In this document: positions 39,744 to 48,171 of the stretch, piece after piece
How positions within the stretch are numbered: the stretch's first letter is position 1
Layout: every line of letters begins with the position of its first letter
From: an uncultured Neglectibacter sp.
Lineage (GTDB): Bacteria > Bacillota > Clostridia > Oscillospirales > Acutalibacteraceae
Reading direction: 5' to 3'
Assembly (NCBI GenBank): GCA_947647615.1
Contig: CANSKS010000010.1
Location: 1 to 63,374 of the forward strand
Length of the DNA stretch: 63,374 nt
The notes under the pieces: model-generated
Seen by the model: the letters and a program-made list of their open reading frames with translations, nothing else
What the model was told of the DNA's origin: nothing
Database searches by the model: none
Position numbers and translations under genes: made by a program

Positions 39744-40739
39744 ATGTTCCACTCCTGCCCCATAGAATATTCCGGCGTGATCATCACTTACGCCTGCTCT
39801 GCCCGGTGCGGACATTGTATGTTCGCAGGGGCGCCGAAAGGCAGCAAAGATTTTATTACGCAGGAAGCGGCGGACCGGGTAGCAAAAAGGCTTGCCCGGG
39901 CCGGGGTGGCCTCTGTGCACATTGGCGGCGGCGAACCCTTCCTGCGTTTTGACGTGCTGTGTGAGGTGCTTTCTGCCCTAAAAAGGCACCATGTGGGCAT
40001 TGACTACATAGAAACCAATGCCTTCTGGTGCAAAGACCGGGAAACCGTAGTCCAGCGCCTAAAAACCGTAAGCAGTTTGGGAGCCGATACTGTAATGGCT
40101 TCGGTAGATCCTTTCCACATTGAGTTTGTCCCCCTGGAACGGCCCTTGCTCCTTGTGAAAACCCTGCAGGAGCTGCACATGGGCTATTTTGTGTGGCAGG
40201 AACGGTTCCTCCGGCGGCTGTTGGCCCTGGATATTCACAAGACCCATTCTCCGGAAGAGCTGCGGGCAGCCCTGGGGGAAGACTATGTGGCGGAAACCGC
40301 CAAAGAGTACGGCCTTGGCATGAACGGCCGGGCCCTGCGCATTGCCCGGGAGATCTTCCCCCTTCGTCCCGCCCGGGAGCAGGCGGAGGAAGCCCCCTGC
40401 GGGAAGCTGCTTTCCGGCAGGCACTGCCATGTAGACCTGTATGAGAACATCATCACCTGCCCCGGCATCTCCATTGGCTTCGAAGACTTTTTAGAGGCCG
40501 CTTCCCCAAAAACTTCCCCTAAGGCCAGAGTGCGGGACCCGGAAGCCTACCCTGTGGTTTCCCGGCTTTTGAAGGGTGGGGTGGCCGCTCTGCTGGAATA
40601 TACCCAGGAAAAGGGGTTCGAACCGGAGCCTTCCGGCTACGCCAGCAAGTGCGACCTTTGCTACCAGCTTAGGAAGTATTTGCTTTCCGCCGCCCCCTCC
40701 CCGGATCTTGCCCCCGCCTGTTTTTACGAAATGCTGTAG
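39744..40739 (+). CDS. Radical SAM protein of unknown function
   Basis: 331 residues. The CxxxCxxC cluster motif is at residues 18-25 (CSARCGHC), with the SAM-contacting VHIGGGEPFLRFD downstream. Further cysteines occur around HCHVDLYENIITCPG and SKCDLCYQLRKYL near the C-terminus, which may bind an auxiliary cluster. RBS GAGGTG lies 6 bases upstream. It has its own terminators on both sides, so probably a single-gene unit. I cannot assign substrate; no precursor peptide is seen beside it. Confidence 0.8.
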   Translation: MFHSCPIEYSGVIITYACSARCGHCMFAGAPKGSKDFITQEAADRVAKRLARAGVASVHIGGGEPFLRFDVLCEVLSALKRHHVGIDYIETNAFWCKDRETVVQRLKTVSSLGADTVMASVDPFHIEFVPLERPLLLVKTLQELHMGYFVWQERFLRRLLALDIHKTHSPEELRAALGEDYVAETAKEYGLGMNGRALRIAREIFPLRPAREQAEEAPCGKLLSGRHCHVDLYENIITCPGISIGFEDFLEAASPKTSPKARVRDPEAYPVVSRLLKGGVAALLEYTQEKGFEPEPSGYASKCDLCYQLRKYLLSAAPSPDLAPACFYEML

Positions 40740-40748
40740 CAAAACCCC

Positions 40749-40778
40749 AAAAAGGCATGGCCGCGGCCGTGCCTTTTT
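40749..40778 (+). terminator. Terminator after the radical SAM gene
   Basis: AAAAAGGCA pairs with TGCCTTTTT around an inner GGCC/GGCC stem. Confidence 0.85.
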
Positions 40779-40877
40779 GTTTTTGGAGGGAGTAGAACAC
40801 AAACCGCCGCATTATTTTATTTTTTCTCAGCGTCTATATTTTTCCTACCCCTCTTCAGGAAAGCATCTGGTAGTTGG

Positions 40878-40912
40878 AAAGTGCATTGGAATTCCGATGC
40901 ACTTTTTCTTTT
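40878..40912 (+). terminator. Orphan intrinsic terminator
   Basis: AAAGTGCAT (40878-40886) pairs with ATGCACTTT (40897-40905) with an inner GGAATTCC palindrome, followed by TTCTTTT. There is no gene between it and the preceding terminator. Confidence 0.8.
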
Positions 40913-41130
40913 GGCATTAAGTATAAACCGTAAAATTCTATTTCCTTCAAACTAGTCTAAATGTCGGTTAATCAGCCATTTGGTCAAACGGGGTTGAAAT
41001 ATCTGGAAAGAATTGCTAAACTAAAGGACGGCCGAACCGGAATTTGACTGCAGACCGGTTTTTGTTCAACAAAAGCATTGGCAATGCGATGTACAAAATT
41101 GTAGCACTGTAAAACATAACACCGGCACAA

Positions 41131-41164
41131 GGCAGAGACTTGCCCATGTGGGTAGGTCTCTGCC
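41131..41164 (+). promoter_or_regulatory. Leader hairpin before the ABC importer operon
   Basis: GGCAGAGAC pairs with GTCTCTGCC, with an inner CCCA/TGGG stem. It lies 27 bases before the start codon. It lacks a strong T run, so an mRNA-stability or operator role is as likely as termination. Confidence 0.5.
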
Positions 41165-41190
41165 CATAGCCTTTTAAGGGGGAAATCATT

Positions 41191-42561
41191 TTGAAAAACC
41201 GTGTATGGAATAAGAAAAAAAGAGGCCGGGGGGCCCTTGCCCTGGCGCTGGCCCTTGGCATATTCGCCTTAAGCCTTTCCGGCTGCCGGGCAAACCAAAA
41301 GGAAGAGGCAGAAATCCCTCCGGGCTCAGGGAGCTCCCAGGCCTCCGCCGCGGCAGGGGCAAAAGCTCTCACTGTGTGTTTAGACCCTGCCACCGACCCA
41401 AAGGCCTTCCAAAAGGCCTTTGAGGAATCGGCAAAGCTGGTGCCCGGCCTTCAGGAGGCCTTCACCCTAACGGTAGAAAGTGTGCCCGGCGGCTTAGAAA
41501 TGACAGAAGACCAGGCCGGGGAACGGGAAAATACCCTCACCCGCCTTCGCACCGAGATCATGGCCGGGGCGGGCCCGGACCTGTTCTTTTGCGTGTGCCC
41601 GCGGCCCCGGAGCAACCCAAAGCTTTCCGCCTTGAAGGGGCTGTTCCCGTACCCGGAGGCCGCTATGGGTTCAGGCCTCTTTTTGCCGTTGGGAGATTAT
41701 CTTGGCAATTCAAAAAAACTGGACCAAAAAATCTTTTTACCCCAGGTGCTGGAGTCCGGGAAGCTGGAAGGGGAGACCTACCTGCTTCCCCTTTCTTACA
41801 CCTTCGGCGTCACCAGCTTCCAAAAAGGAAGCTACTCCCTGCCCCAAGACCTGCCCGTGACCTATGAGCAGCAGGTTTCCAGCGATAACACGGCCCTGCG
41901 GCAGGCCGGCCACACCCAGGGGATCTATTCCACCTTCGGCAAGCTTGCCGATTACCAAAAGGGCGCCCTTACCTTTTCCCAGGAAGAGCTGCTTGCCCAT
42001 ATGGAGGCCCATTTGCAGTTTTCGGACGTTTCGGAGGAAGAACACAGCGATATGCGCCCCGGATTTTCCATAGGCCTGCCCAACATGGACCCTTCGGACA
42101 GCGGCCACGATTTTTCCGCCGCCAGCCCGGAATATGCCTTTTTGCCCCAATATAACACCCAGGGGGGCATCACGGCCTATATCACCGCCTTTGCGGCGGT
42201 GAACCGGAACACCCAATACCCTCAGGAGGCCTTTGCCGTATTAGAGACTCTTCTGAGCAAGGAAGGGCAGCAAAGCCCCTTGTTCGCCGAGCTTTACGGC
42301 ATGCCTGCCCACAGGGAGCTGGGCAGCGAAGGCTCCCCCGCCCGGGGCCACCTGGGTTCCTGGTACCTGAGCGAAAACAACTTCGCGGAGCTGCAAAAGC
42401 TGCAGGGGCAGATCAACGCAGTGAACTTTTTCACCCCCTTGGAAGCGGAACTGAACGATCTGCTGCACGCCTGCCAAGAGGAGGCGCTTTCGAAGGAGGA
42501 GCTGGAAAAACAGGTCGCCGAAGCCTACCGTGCTCTCACCATGATGATGGGGGAAAGCTAA
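41191..42561 (+). CDS. ABC importer substrate-binding lipoprotein (family 1, sugar-type)
   Basis: 456-residue extracellular solute-binding protein. The signal peptide has a positively charged start and a lipobox LSLSGC with Cys32, so it is a lipid-anchored receptor. A low-complexity Ser/Ala/Glu linker follows. The mature part has a MalE/UgpB-type layout (FQKAFEESAKLVP, GAGPDLFF, GITAYITAFAAVNRNT, YPQEAFAVLETLL). Start codon is TTG at 41191 with AAGGGGG upstream. It is followed at once by two permease genes. Confidence 0.88.
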   Translation: MKNRVWNKKKRGRGALALALALGIFALSLSGCRANQKEEAEIPPGSGSSQASAAAGAKALTVCLDPATDPKAFQKAFEESAKLVPGLQEAFTLTVESVPGGLEMTEDQAGERENTLTRLRTEIMAGAGPDLFFCVCPRPRSNPKLSALKGLFPYPEAAMGSGLFLPLGDYLGNSKKLDQKIFLPQVLESGKLEGETYLLPLSYTFGVTSFQKGSYSLPQDLPVTYEQQVSSDNTALRQAGHTQGIYSTFGKLADYQKGALTFSQEELLAHMEAHLQFSDVSEEEHSDMRPGFSIGLPNMDPSDSGHDFSAASPEYAFLPQYNTQGGITAYITAFAAVNRNTQYPQEAFAVLETLLSKEGQQSPLFAELYGMPAHRELGSEGSPARGHLGSWYLSENNFAELQKLQGQINAVNFFTPLEAELNDLLHACQEEALSKEELEKQVAEAYRALTMMMGES

Positions 42562-42562
42562 T

Positions 42563-43429
42563 ATGACACTTTCCTGGAAAAATGCCCTGCGGGGTTGGCT
42601 GCTGGTGGCGCCCCTGACGGCGGGCTGCCTGCTGTTTTATGTGGTACCCTTTGTGCTGGTGACCCGCTATTCCCTGTTTGCCGGTACGGGAAGCTTTTTG
42701 CGGTTTGTAGGCCTTGCCAACTACCGGGACATGCTTCAAAATCCCATGTTTCTGCTGGCTTTTGGCAATACCCTGCGCTTTTTAGCTGTGGCACTGCCTC
42801 TGGTGCTGGCCCTTTCCTATGCAGTCGCGCTGTTGCTGCAAGGGAAAGCTAACCGCCACAAGTTGCTGCGTTCTGTGTTCCTTTTTCCCTATATCATGCC
42901 CGTGGTGGGCACTGTGCTGCTGGTGGAGCTGCTTTTTGGAGAAGCCGGCCTGCTGCCCGCTGCCGCCGAAGCCCTGGGCCTGCCCCTTACCGATTGGCTG
43001 GGGGGCCCCGCCGCTTTTTGGGTGGTGCTGGCCCTATACCTTTGGAAAAACACCGGCTACAGTGTGATCCTGCTGCTGGCCGGCCTTATGACCATACCCC
43101 AAGAGCAATATGCCGCCGCAGGCCTGGACGGGGCCGGGCCCTGGCAGAAATTTTACCGGATCACCGCGCCGCAAATGTGGGATTCCCTATTCTTCGCCGC
43201 TGTGTTTTCCCTGATCAACGCCTTCAAGTGCTTCCGGGAGATCTTCCTCATTGGCGGCACCCATCCCAACGGATCTATTTACATGCTCCAGCATTTTTTG
43301 AACAACAGCTTCGAAAGCCTCAATTACGCCAAGCTTTCCGTGGCCTCTATTTTGCTGCTGCTGGTGGTACTGGCAGCCTTTGGGGCCTTTTATGGGCTTG
43401 TCAGGAAAAAGGAGGCCTTCCGGGAATGA
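42563..43429 (+). CDS. ABC importer permease (MalF/UgpA type)
   Basis: 288 residues, about six transmembrane segments beginning GWLLVAPLTAGCLLFYVV. The coupling-helix (EAA) loop is EQYAAAGLDGAGPWQKFYRI, which contacts the ATPase. It starts 1 base after the binding-protein stop and overlaps the next permease by 4 bases. Family assignment is firm; sugar specificity is not visible. Confidence 0.9.
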   Translation: MTLSWKNALRGWLLVAPLTAGCLLFYVVPFVLVTRYSLFAGTGSFLRFVGLANYRDMLQNPMFLLAFGNTLRFLAVALPLVLALSYAVALLLQGKANRHKLLRSVFLFPYIMPVVGTVLLVELLFGEAGLLPAAAEALGLPLTDWLGGPAAFWVVLALYLWKNTGYSVILLLAGLMTIPQEQYAAAGLDGAGPWQKFYRITAPQMWDSLFFAAVFSLINAFKCFREIFLIGGTHPNGSIYMLQHFLNNSFESLNYAKLSVASILLLLVVLAAFGAFYGLVRKKEAFRE

Positions 43430-44208
43430 AAAAGCGATCCCCCGTCCCTTGGCTCACTCGTGCTTTTGGGTTACTGCTGGCCTTTGTTTCTGCCGCCCCC
43501 TTCTTTTCCCTTTTGGCAAAAAGCTTTTTCCCCGCCCAGGGAGGCGTGAGCCTGGAATATTATTACCGCGTTTTTTTGGCTTCGCCCCAATACCTGCTTC
43601 GGTTTTGGAAAAGCCTGGGCCTTTGCCTTGGAATCGTGGCGGGGCAGCTCCTTATTTCCATACCGGCAGCCTATGGCTTTGCCAAATGCCGGTTCCCCGG
43701 CCGGAACACCCTGCTTTTTTTGCTGATGCTCTTCCTGGTGCTGCCCCTGCAGGTCACCCTGGCCCCAAATTACATTTTGCTGGATACCCTGGGCCTGATA
43801 AACACCTATTGGGCCCTGGCCCTCCCGGCGGCTTTTGCCCCCTTGGGGGCCTTCCTGCTCACCCACGGCTTCCGGGATGTGAACGATGATATTTTGAACG
43901 CCGCCAGGCTGGACGGCTGCAGCCTGTTCCGGCTGCTCACAAAGATCTTGCTGCCCATGAACACCGGCATCGTGGTATGCGTGGCCCTGCTTTCTTTTTT
44001 AGACAGCTGGAACATGGTGGAACAACCCATTGCCTACCTTCGGGAATTCCGGCAGTACCCCATTTCCACGGCCTTGGCCTTTGTGCCGCCGGGCAGCCCC
44101 GCCCTGCAACTGGTATGCTGCGTGCTGGTGGCCATTCCGCCCCTGTTCCTGTTCGCCTGCTTCAGCCGGGAACTGGCCGAGGGCATTGTGCTGGCGGAGG
44201 TAAAATGA
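43426..44208 (+). CDS. ABC importer permease (MalG/UgpE type)
   Basis: 260 residues with six predicted transmembrane segments. The start MKKRSPVPWLTRAFG at 43426 is the ATG overlapping the upstream stop, with AAGGAGG nearby; the longer frame lies inside the first permease. The EAA loop is DDILNAARLDGCSLFRLL. The operon has no ATPase gene, so a shared MsiK/MsmX-like ATPase elsewhere is expected (family knowledge). Confidence 0.9.
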   Translation: MKKRSPVPWLTRAFGLLLAFVSAAPFFSLLAKSFFPAQGGVSLEYYYRVFLASPQYLLRFWKSLGLCLGIVAGQLLISIPAAYGFAKCRFPGRNTLLFLLMLFLVLPLQVTLAPNYILLDTLGLINTYWALALPAAFAPLGAFLLTHGFRDVNDDILNAARLDGCSLFRLLTKILLPMNTGIVVCVALLSFLDSWNMVEQPIAYLREFRQYPISTALAFVPPGSPALQLVCCVLVAIPPLFLFACFSRELAEGIVLAEVK

Positions 44209-45242
44209 CCATGAAAACCAAGATTCTTTTACTTTTCATCCTGCTGTTCTGGCTGCTGGGTGTGTGCACGGTGCTTTCCGGTAAAATAGAAGAAGAAATG
44301 CTGCCCCAGGTCGTTACTGTGCAGGCCGGCGCCCAGCAGCTTTCCGACCCAAATTCCAAAATGAAGCTGCCCCTGGGCTGCCTTCAGGCAGATGAAAACG
44401 GCATGCACCTTTACCGGCTGGCGGAAGGCTCCGGCTGGGAGGCCGGGACTTACGTGGAAGAGGTGGGCGGCTACACGGTAGAAGGGGATGCCCTGCTGCT
44501 AGATGCCGCCGGGGAGCAGTATGTCCGCTATACCTCGAAGCCGCTGGCCCCTGGCCAGCCGGTAGAAGCGGCCGAAGAAGGTGCCCCGGCTCCCGACCGC
44601 TGGCTGGCCGTTTTCCCCGGAGAAGCCCCGGAGCTGGGCCCCCTTCCCCCGGGTGTCGCCCTGGAGGAAAAACAGGGGAACGTAGTGTTGCTGGCAGTGG
44701 ACCTGGGAAGCTCTCCTTTTATGGAAGGCCAGGCAAAAACCCTGCTGCCGGCACTGGCAGAGGCCAACGTCTACAGCTTTGCCGATATGGCCCGGCTTTT
44801 AGAAAACGCCGTTTGCGGCGGCCTGCTGCTGGGCGTCTTCTTCATGGGGCTCATCTTTTGGGGCTATGCCTGGCACCAAATAAAGGACCCTAAAAAGCAT
44901 TGGGGCTGCATGGCGGCCAACCTGCTCTTGGGGGGAGCGCTGCTGGCGGCCATGGCGTTAATCCTTTCTTTTGTAGACCTGCCCTCTTCCCTGCTTCCCC
45001 AGCAATATATTACCGACTGGGGCCATTACCGGCAGGAGTTCCAGGAATTCTTCACCGCCCTGGAAGTTTTTTCTGGGGAAACCGGCGGTGCTTTAGAGGC
45101 GGTTGCCATGGGGAACCGGAGAGGGTACGCGGAATATTTATGCTCTTCCATCGCCGTGTTCCAGGTGTGCCTTTCGGTTCTGCTCCTGTTCGGGGAAGAA
45201 GCGATTTCGGACCGCCGCATACACGAGCACTCCCGCCCATGA
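44205..45242 (+). CDS. Membrane protein of unknown function linked to the ABC importer
   Basis: 345 residues. Predicted transmembrane helices are at about 6-25, 203-222, 236-257 and 310-330, with an extracytoplasmic domain of roughly 175 residues between the first two. I do not recognise the family. The start ATG overlaps the permease stop (ATGA) and has GGAGGT 4 bases upstream, so it is a coupled fourth gene of the importer operon. The extracellular domain could assist substrate capture or sensing; that is inference. Confidence 0.75.
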   Translation: MTMKTKILLLFILLFWLLGVCTVLSGKIEEEMLPQVVTVQAGAQQLSDPNSKMKLPLGCLQADENGMHLYRLAEGSGWEAGTYVEEVGGYTVEGDALLLDAAGEQYVRYTSKPLAPGQPVEAAEEGAPAPDRWLAVFPGEAPELGPLPPGVALEEKQGNVVLLAVDLGSSPFMEGQAKTLLPALAEANVYSFADMARLLENAVCGGLLLGVFFMGLIFWGYAWHQIKDPKKHWGCMAANLLLGGALLAAMALILSFVDLPSSLLPQQYITDWGHYRQEFQEFFTALEVFSGETGGALEAVAMGNRRGYAEYLCSSIAVFQVCLSVLLLFGEEAISDRRIHEHSRP

Positions 45243-45329
45243 GGCCCAAGCCCGCGGGAGACAGCGGCCTCGGCTTTCCCAACAAAATGTACCCCCGGTA
45301 TCCCGGCTGGGATTTGTGAAAAGCTCCCT

Positions 45330-45358
45330 TTGCAAAATCCTTTCCAAAATGTTATGCT
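45330..45358 (+). promoter_or_regulatory. Promoter of the MATE leader transcript
   Basis: TTGCAA (45330-45335), 17-base spacer, TATGCT (45353-45358). The start is near 45365, giving a leader of about 155 bases. Confidence 0.7.
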
Positions 45359-45364
45359 ATATTA

Positions 45365-45497
45365 CGTTACGAATTTCATAGGCAATCAACGACACATGCA
45401 GCGCAGTTGCGCGTAAGTCTGATTACGGTACAGATGCGCGGCGTGTGTTGGCAGTAGAAATCTTTTCAGCACATGCCTCTGCATGTGCTGTTTTTTT
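45365..45497 (+). promoter_or_regulatory. Terminator/antiterminator leader of the MATE exporter (riboswitch or ribosome-mediated attenuator)
   Basis: A perfect terminator CAGCACATGC / GCATGTGCTG plus TTTTTTT (45467-45497) precedes the gene. CACATGCAG at 45393-45401 is fully complementary to CTGCATGTG (45479-45487), the terminator's own 3' arm, and forms the antiterminator. The same upstream segment can be sequestered in a stem CAAC-ACA / TGTGTTG (45387-45450). Two tiny frames lie inside: MQRSCA (45396-45416) and MRGVCWQ (45434-45457). It matches no riboswitch class I recognise, so the signal could be a ligand or ribosome stalling by an antibiotic. Confidence 0.7.
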
Positions 45498-45519
45498 GTC
45501 TCAAATCAAGGAGGTTACC

Positions 45520-46944
45520 ATGGACAATTCCTATTATCTTGGCACGGAAAAGCCGGGGCGGCTGCTGCGGAAATTTGCCATCCCCTGCATTTGCTCCCTC
45601 ATTATTTCCTGCCTTTACAACATCGTAGACCAGATTTTTGTTGGCAATGGCATCGGCTATCTGGGCAACGCCGCCACCGGCGTTATTTTCCCCATTACCG
45701 TCATAGGCTGGGGCTTAAGCCTGTTTTTCGGCGATGGAGCCGCCGCAGCATTGAGTGTCTCCTTGGGGCGGGGAGAAACCAAGAACATTCCGAAAAGCGT
45801 TGGGAACGCAGTTCTGGGCTCCTTCCTCTCCGGTGTAGCGGTCATGGTTCTCGCCTATCTTTTGGGAGATCATTTGCTCCTGCTAATCGGGGCAACCGAG
45901 GGAAATCTTCAAATGGCCCGCGACTACGGCAGAATTATTTTTGCCATGATGCCCCTGGCCATGACTCAGAATACGCTGGCATCCATAATTCGGGCGGACG
46001 GCAGCCCCAAATATGCCATGGGGGCCATGTTGACCGGGGCCATTCTCAACATCATTGGCGACCCGGTGGCCATTTTCCTGCTGGACATGGGAATAAAGGG
46101 GGCAGCATGGGCCACGATTTTGGGGCAGTTTGTCAGCTTCGTCATTTGTGCTGTCTATTTAGGCCGCTCGCAGACCTTCCGGATCACTGCCGCCAGCTTC
46201 AAACCGAGCGCAGCCGTTTTGAAGCCTATGATGGCCTTGGGGACTTCCAGCCTGCTGACCCAGCTTTCCATTGTCGTGATCACCGTGATCAACAATGTCC
46301 TGTTGGTACAATATGGCGCGCAGTCAAGCTACGGCGCCGACATCCCCTTGGCGGCCTTCGTGGTGATCATGAAGCTTTTCCAAATCGTCCTCAACATCGC
46401 CATTGGCATTGCCGCCGGCGCCCAGCCCATCGTGGGCTACAACTACGGTGCGAAAAACTATGACCGGGTGCGGACGCTTTTGAAGCTGATGATGAAGGGG
46501 ACAGTTGCAGTGGGCCTTACCTGCACGGTGCTTTTTGAAGCCCTTCCCGGCCTGTTCATCCGCATGTTCGGCTCAGCCGATGACCCTGTCTATTTTGATT
46601 TCGCCGTATCGTGCCTGCGCATTTATCTTGCCCTTATCCTCGTCACCTGTGCCCAAAAGGTCTGTGCCATTTTCCTGCAGTCCATTGGAAAGGCCAAAGC
46701 GGCCGCACCTTTAGCCATTTTGCGGGATGTATTGCTGATCATCTTCTCTTTGCTGATCCCCACCTTCCTGGGTGTCACCGGTATTTTCTGGGCCGCGCCT
46801 ATTGCGGACCTTTTGTCCATTTTGATCACCGCTGCAGTCATGCTTCACGTTTGGAAGGAACTAAAGGGTGAAAACAGGGCTCCAAAACCCTCGAGGGAAA
46901 ACCTTGTCCCGGACCTTATGATCCGCGACACGCAGGATTTATGA
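45520..46944 (+). CDS. MATE family efflux transporter
   Basis: 474-residue multidrug/toxic-compound exporter with about 12 hydrophobic helices in two homologous halves (NIVDQIFVGNGIGYLGNAA in the first; AIGIAAGAQPIVGYNYGAKN in the second, a typical MATE segment). The ATG at 45520 has AAGGAGGT upstream; the longer frame crosses the leader terminator and is rejected. It exports cationic drugs or metabolites by Na+ or H+ antiport; the substrate is unknown. Its controlled leader suggests induction by its own substrate. Confidence 0.92.
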   Translation: MDNSYYLGTEKPGRLLRKFAIPCICSLIISCLYNIVDQIFVGNGIGYLGNAATGVIFPITVIGWGLSLFFGDGAAAALSVSLGRGETKNIPKSVGNAVLGSFLSGVAVMVLAYLLGDHLLLLIGATEGNLQMARDYGRIIFAMMPLAMTQNTLASIIRADGSPKYAMGAMLTGAILNIIGDPVAIFLLDMGIKGAAWATILGQFVSFVICAVYLGRSQTFRITAASFKPSAAVLKPMMALGTSSLLTQLSIVVITVINNVLLVQYGAQSSYGADIPLAAFVVIMKLFQIVLNIAIGIAAGAQPIVGYNYGAKNYDRVRTLLKLMMKGTVAVGLTCTVLFEALPGLFIRMFGSADDPVYFDFAVSCLRIYLALILVTCAQKVCAIFLQSIGKAKAAAPLAILRDVLLIIFSLLIPTFLGVTGIFWAAPIADLLSILITAAVMLHVWKELKGENRAPKPSRENLVPDLMIRDTQDL

Positions 46945-47005
46945 CCTGTCCGCTTTCCGTGCCCAAAAGCCGGGGGCTTTTGGGAAATTACTTCTTGAAA
47001 ATTGC

Positions 47006-47046
47006 GGGAACGCCGGGCGAATTGCCCGGCGCTCCCATCTTTTTTC
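47006..47046. terminator. Terminator between the MATE and anti-sigma genes
   Basis: CGCCGGGC (47011-47018) pairs with GCCCGGCG (47024-47031), with outer GGGA/TCCC, followed by TTTTTT. It lies between convergent genes. Confidence 0.85.
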
Positions 47047-47077
47047 CTATTTTTCCAGCACGTTCCTGGCCCTCCTG

Positions 47078-48160
47078 TCACGGGAGCTCGTACCGCTGGC
47101 CGTCCACGATGATGGCAGCCACCTGGGAGGGATCCACCAAACGGTTGAAAACTTTCCCCAACACCTGGCTGGGCCGCTCTCCCTCGATTAGCCCATAGTC
47201 TGCGTTGTCCAACTCGTTTTCGTCGTCCCAAACCACATACCGGGTTCCATTCTCATATTCCAAGGCGCAGTAACGCACTGTCTCGCCATTTTCACAGTTC
47301 AGCTTGATGCCGATGGCGGAAAGCTCCAGCGCTGCCTGGCCCGTAGCCGGGTCTGCCGCCGCCACAGAGGGCAAGCTCTTCACGGCAGGCAGCTCCAGGT
47401 AGGTATCTATCGCGGAGTTCCCCTCGCCAACGATAAACCTGACCTGCAGGCCATCCTCCGCCTTCCAGCCGCTCATGTTGGCCACGCTCTCCACAACATA
47501 CACCTTCTCTTCTGTAGAGCGCTCCACATCCACATAGGCGCGCCCGCCAAACCAGGGCCATTCCATCTCCGAGAGGCTCTCGAAGCCTATGGAAGGTTTG
47601 TATTCCGTATTGTTCAACCAGCCATGCTCCCAATCGATCGCGCCTTCGCCGAACCCGCCGGGGCGCTCAAGGGCATAGTAGATTTTAGCGGTTCCGGTGT
47701 TTTCATCCAAAACATAGCCCTCTACGGTGAAGGTGTAATCCTGGATCTGCCACTGGTAGCTGCTTTCAGGCAGGTAGTCTCCCAGCAGGGCTTGGACCTG
47801 CCCCTCGTCTACCGGTACAGTCTCCCGGTTGGGCCAGTAGGTTAGAAGTTTTCCCTCCTCGCTGCGGATCTCTTTGTACTCCCAGGAGGGCTGGCCACCG
47901 TCTACAATCCCCTGAGCCACCTGGGGCTTATTCGCCTCCACACTCTGCCGGACGTAGAATTCGTAGGCCGCAGCCGTCCCGCACAGCAGGGCCGCCGCCA
48001 CAGCCGCGGCAAGCATTATGCGCACATGCCAGCTCCTCCACCGCTTTCCTGGAAACTCTTTCTGTTTCACTTGGGTATAGGCCTGTTTTAATTTCTCATT
48101 TACCACATTGGGCACCTCCAACTCCTGTCCAAAAACCTGATACAGCTTCTGTTCGTCCAT
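47078..48160 (-). CDS. Membrane anti-sigma factor-like protein
   Basis: 360 residues: a cytosolic N-terminal segment of about 45 residues, one transmembrane helix (about 47-66) and a large extracytoplasmic domain of beta-rich, Tyr/Trp-containing sequence. No zinc-binding anti-sigma motif is seen. It lies 11 bases after an ECF sigma gene, the usual arrangement for a sigma/anti-sigma pair, and the architecture resembles DUF4179-type anti-sigma proteins. The signal sensed is unknown. Confidence 0.75.
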   Translation of the reverse strand: MDEQKLYQVFGQELEVPNVVNEKLKQAYTQVKQKEFPGKRWRSWHVRIMLAAAVAAALLCGTAAAYEFYVRQSVEANKPQVAQGIVDGGQPSWEYKEIRSEEGKLLTYWPNRETVPVDEGQVQALLGDYLPESSYQWQIQDYTFTVEGYVLDENTGTAKIYYALERPGGFGEGAIDWEHGWLNNTEYKPSIGFESLSEMEWPWFGGRAYVDVERSTEEKVYVVESVANMSGWKAEDGLQVRFIVGEGNSAIDTYLELPAVKSLPSVAAADPATGQAALELSAIGIKLNCENGETVRYCALEYENGTRYVVWDDENELDNADYGLIEGERPSQVLGKVFNRLVDPSQVAAIIVDGQRYELP

Positions 48161-48171
48161 GGTTTTCCCTC

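Larger units (their letters stand above)
40779..41190 (+). other. Non-coding stretch with two hairpins; possible small RNA
   Basis: No credible coding frame in about 410 bases. It holds a strong orphan terminator at 40878-40912 and a long inverted repeat at 41131-41164 just upstream of the binding-protein gene. A clear promoter is not seen. The orphan terminator suggests that a short RNA from about 40790-40912 may be made. Confidence 0.45.
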
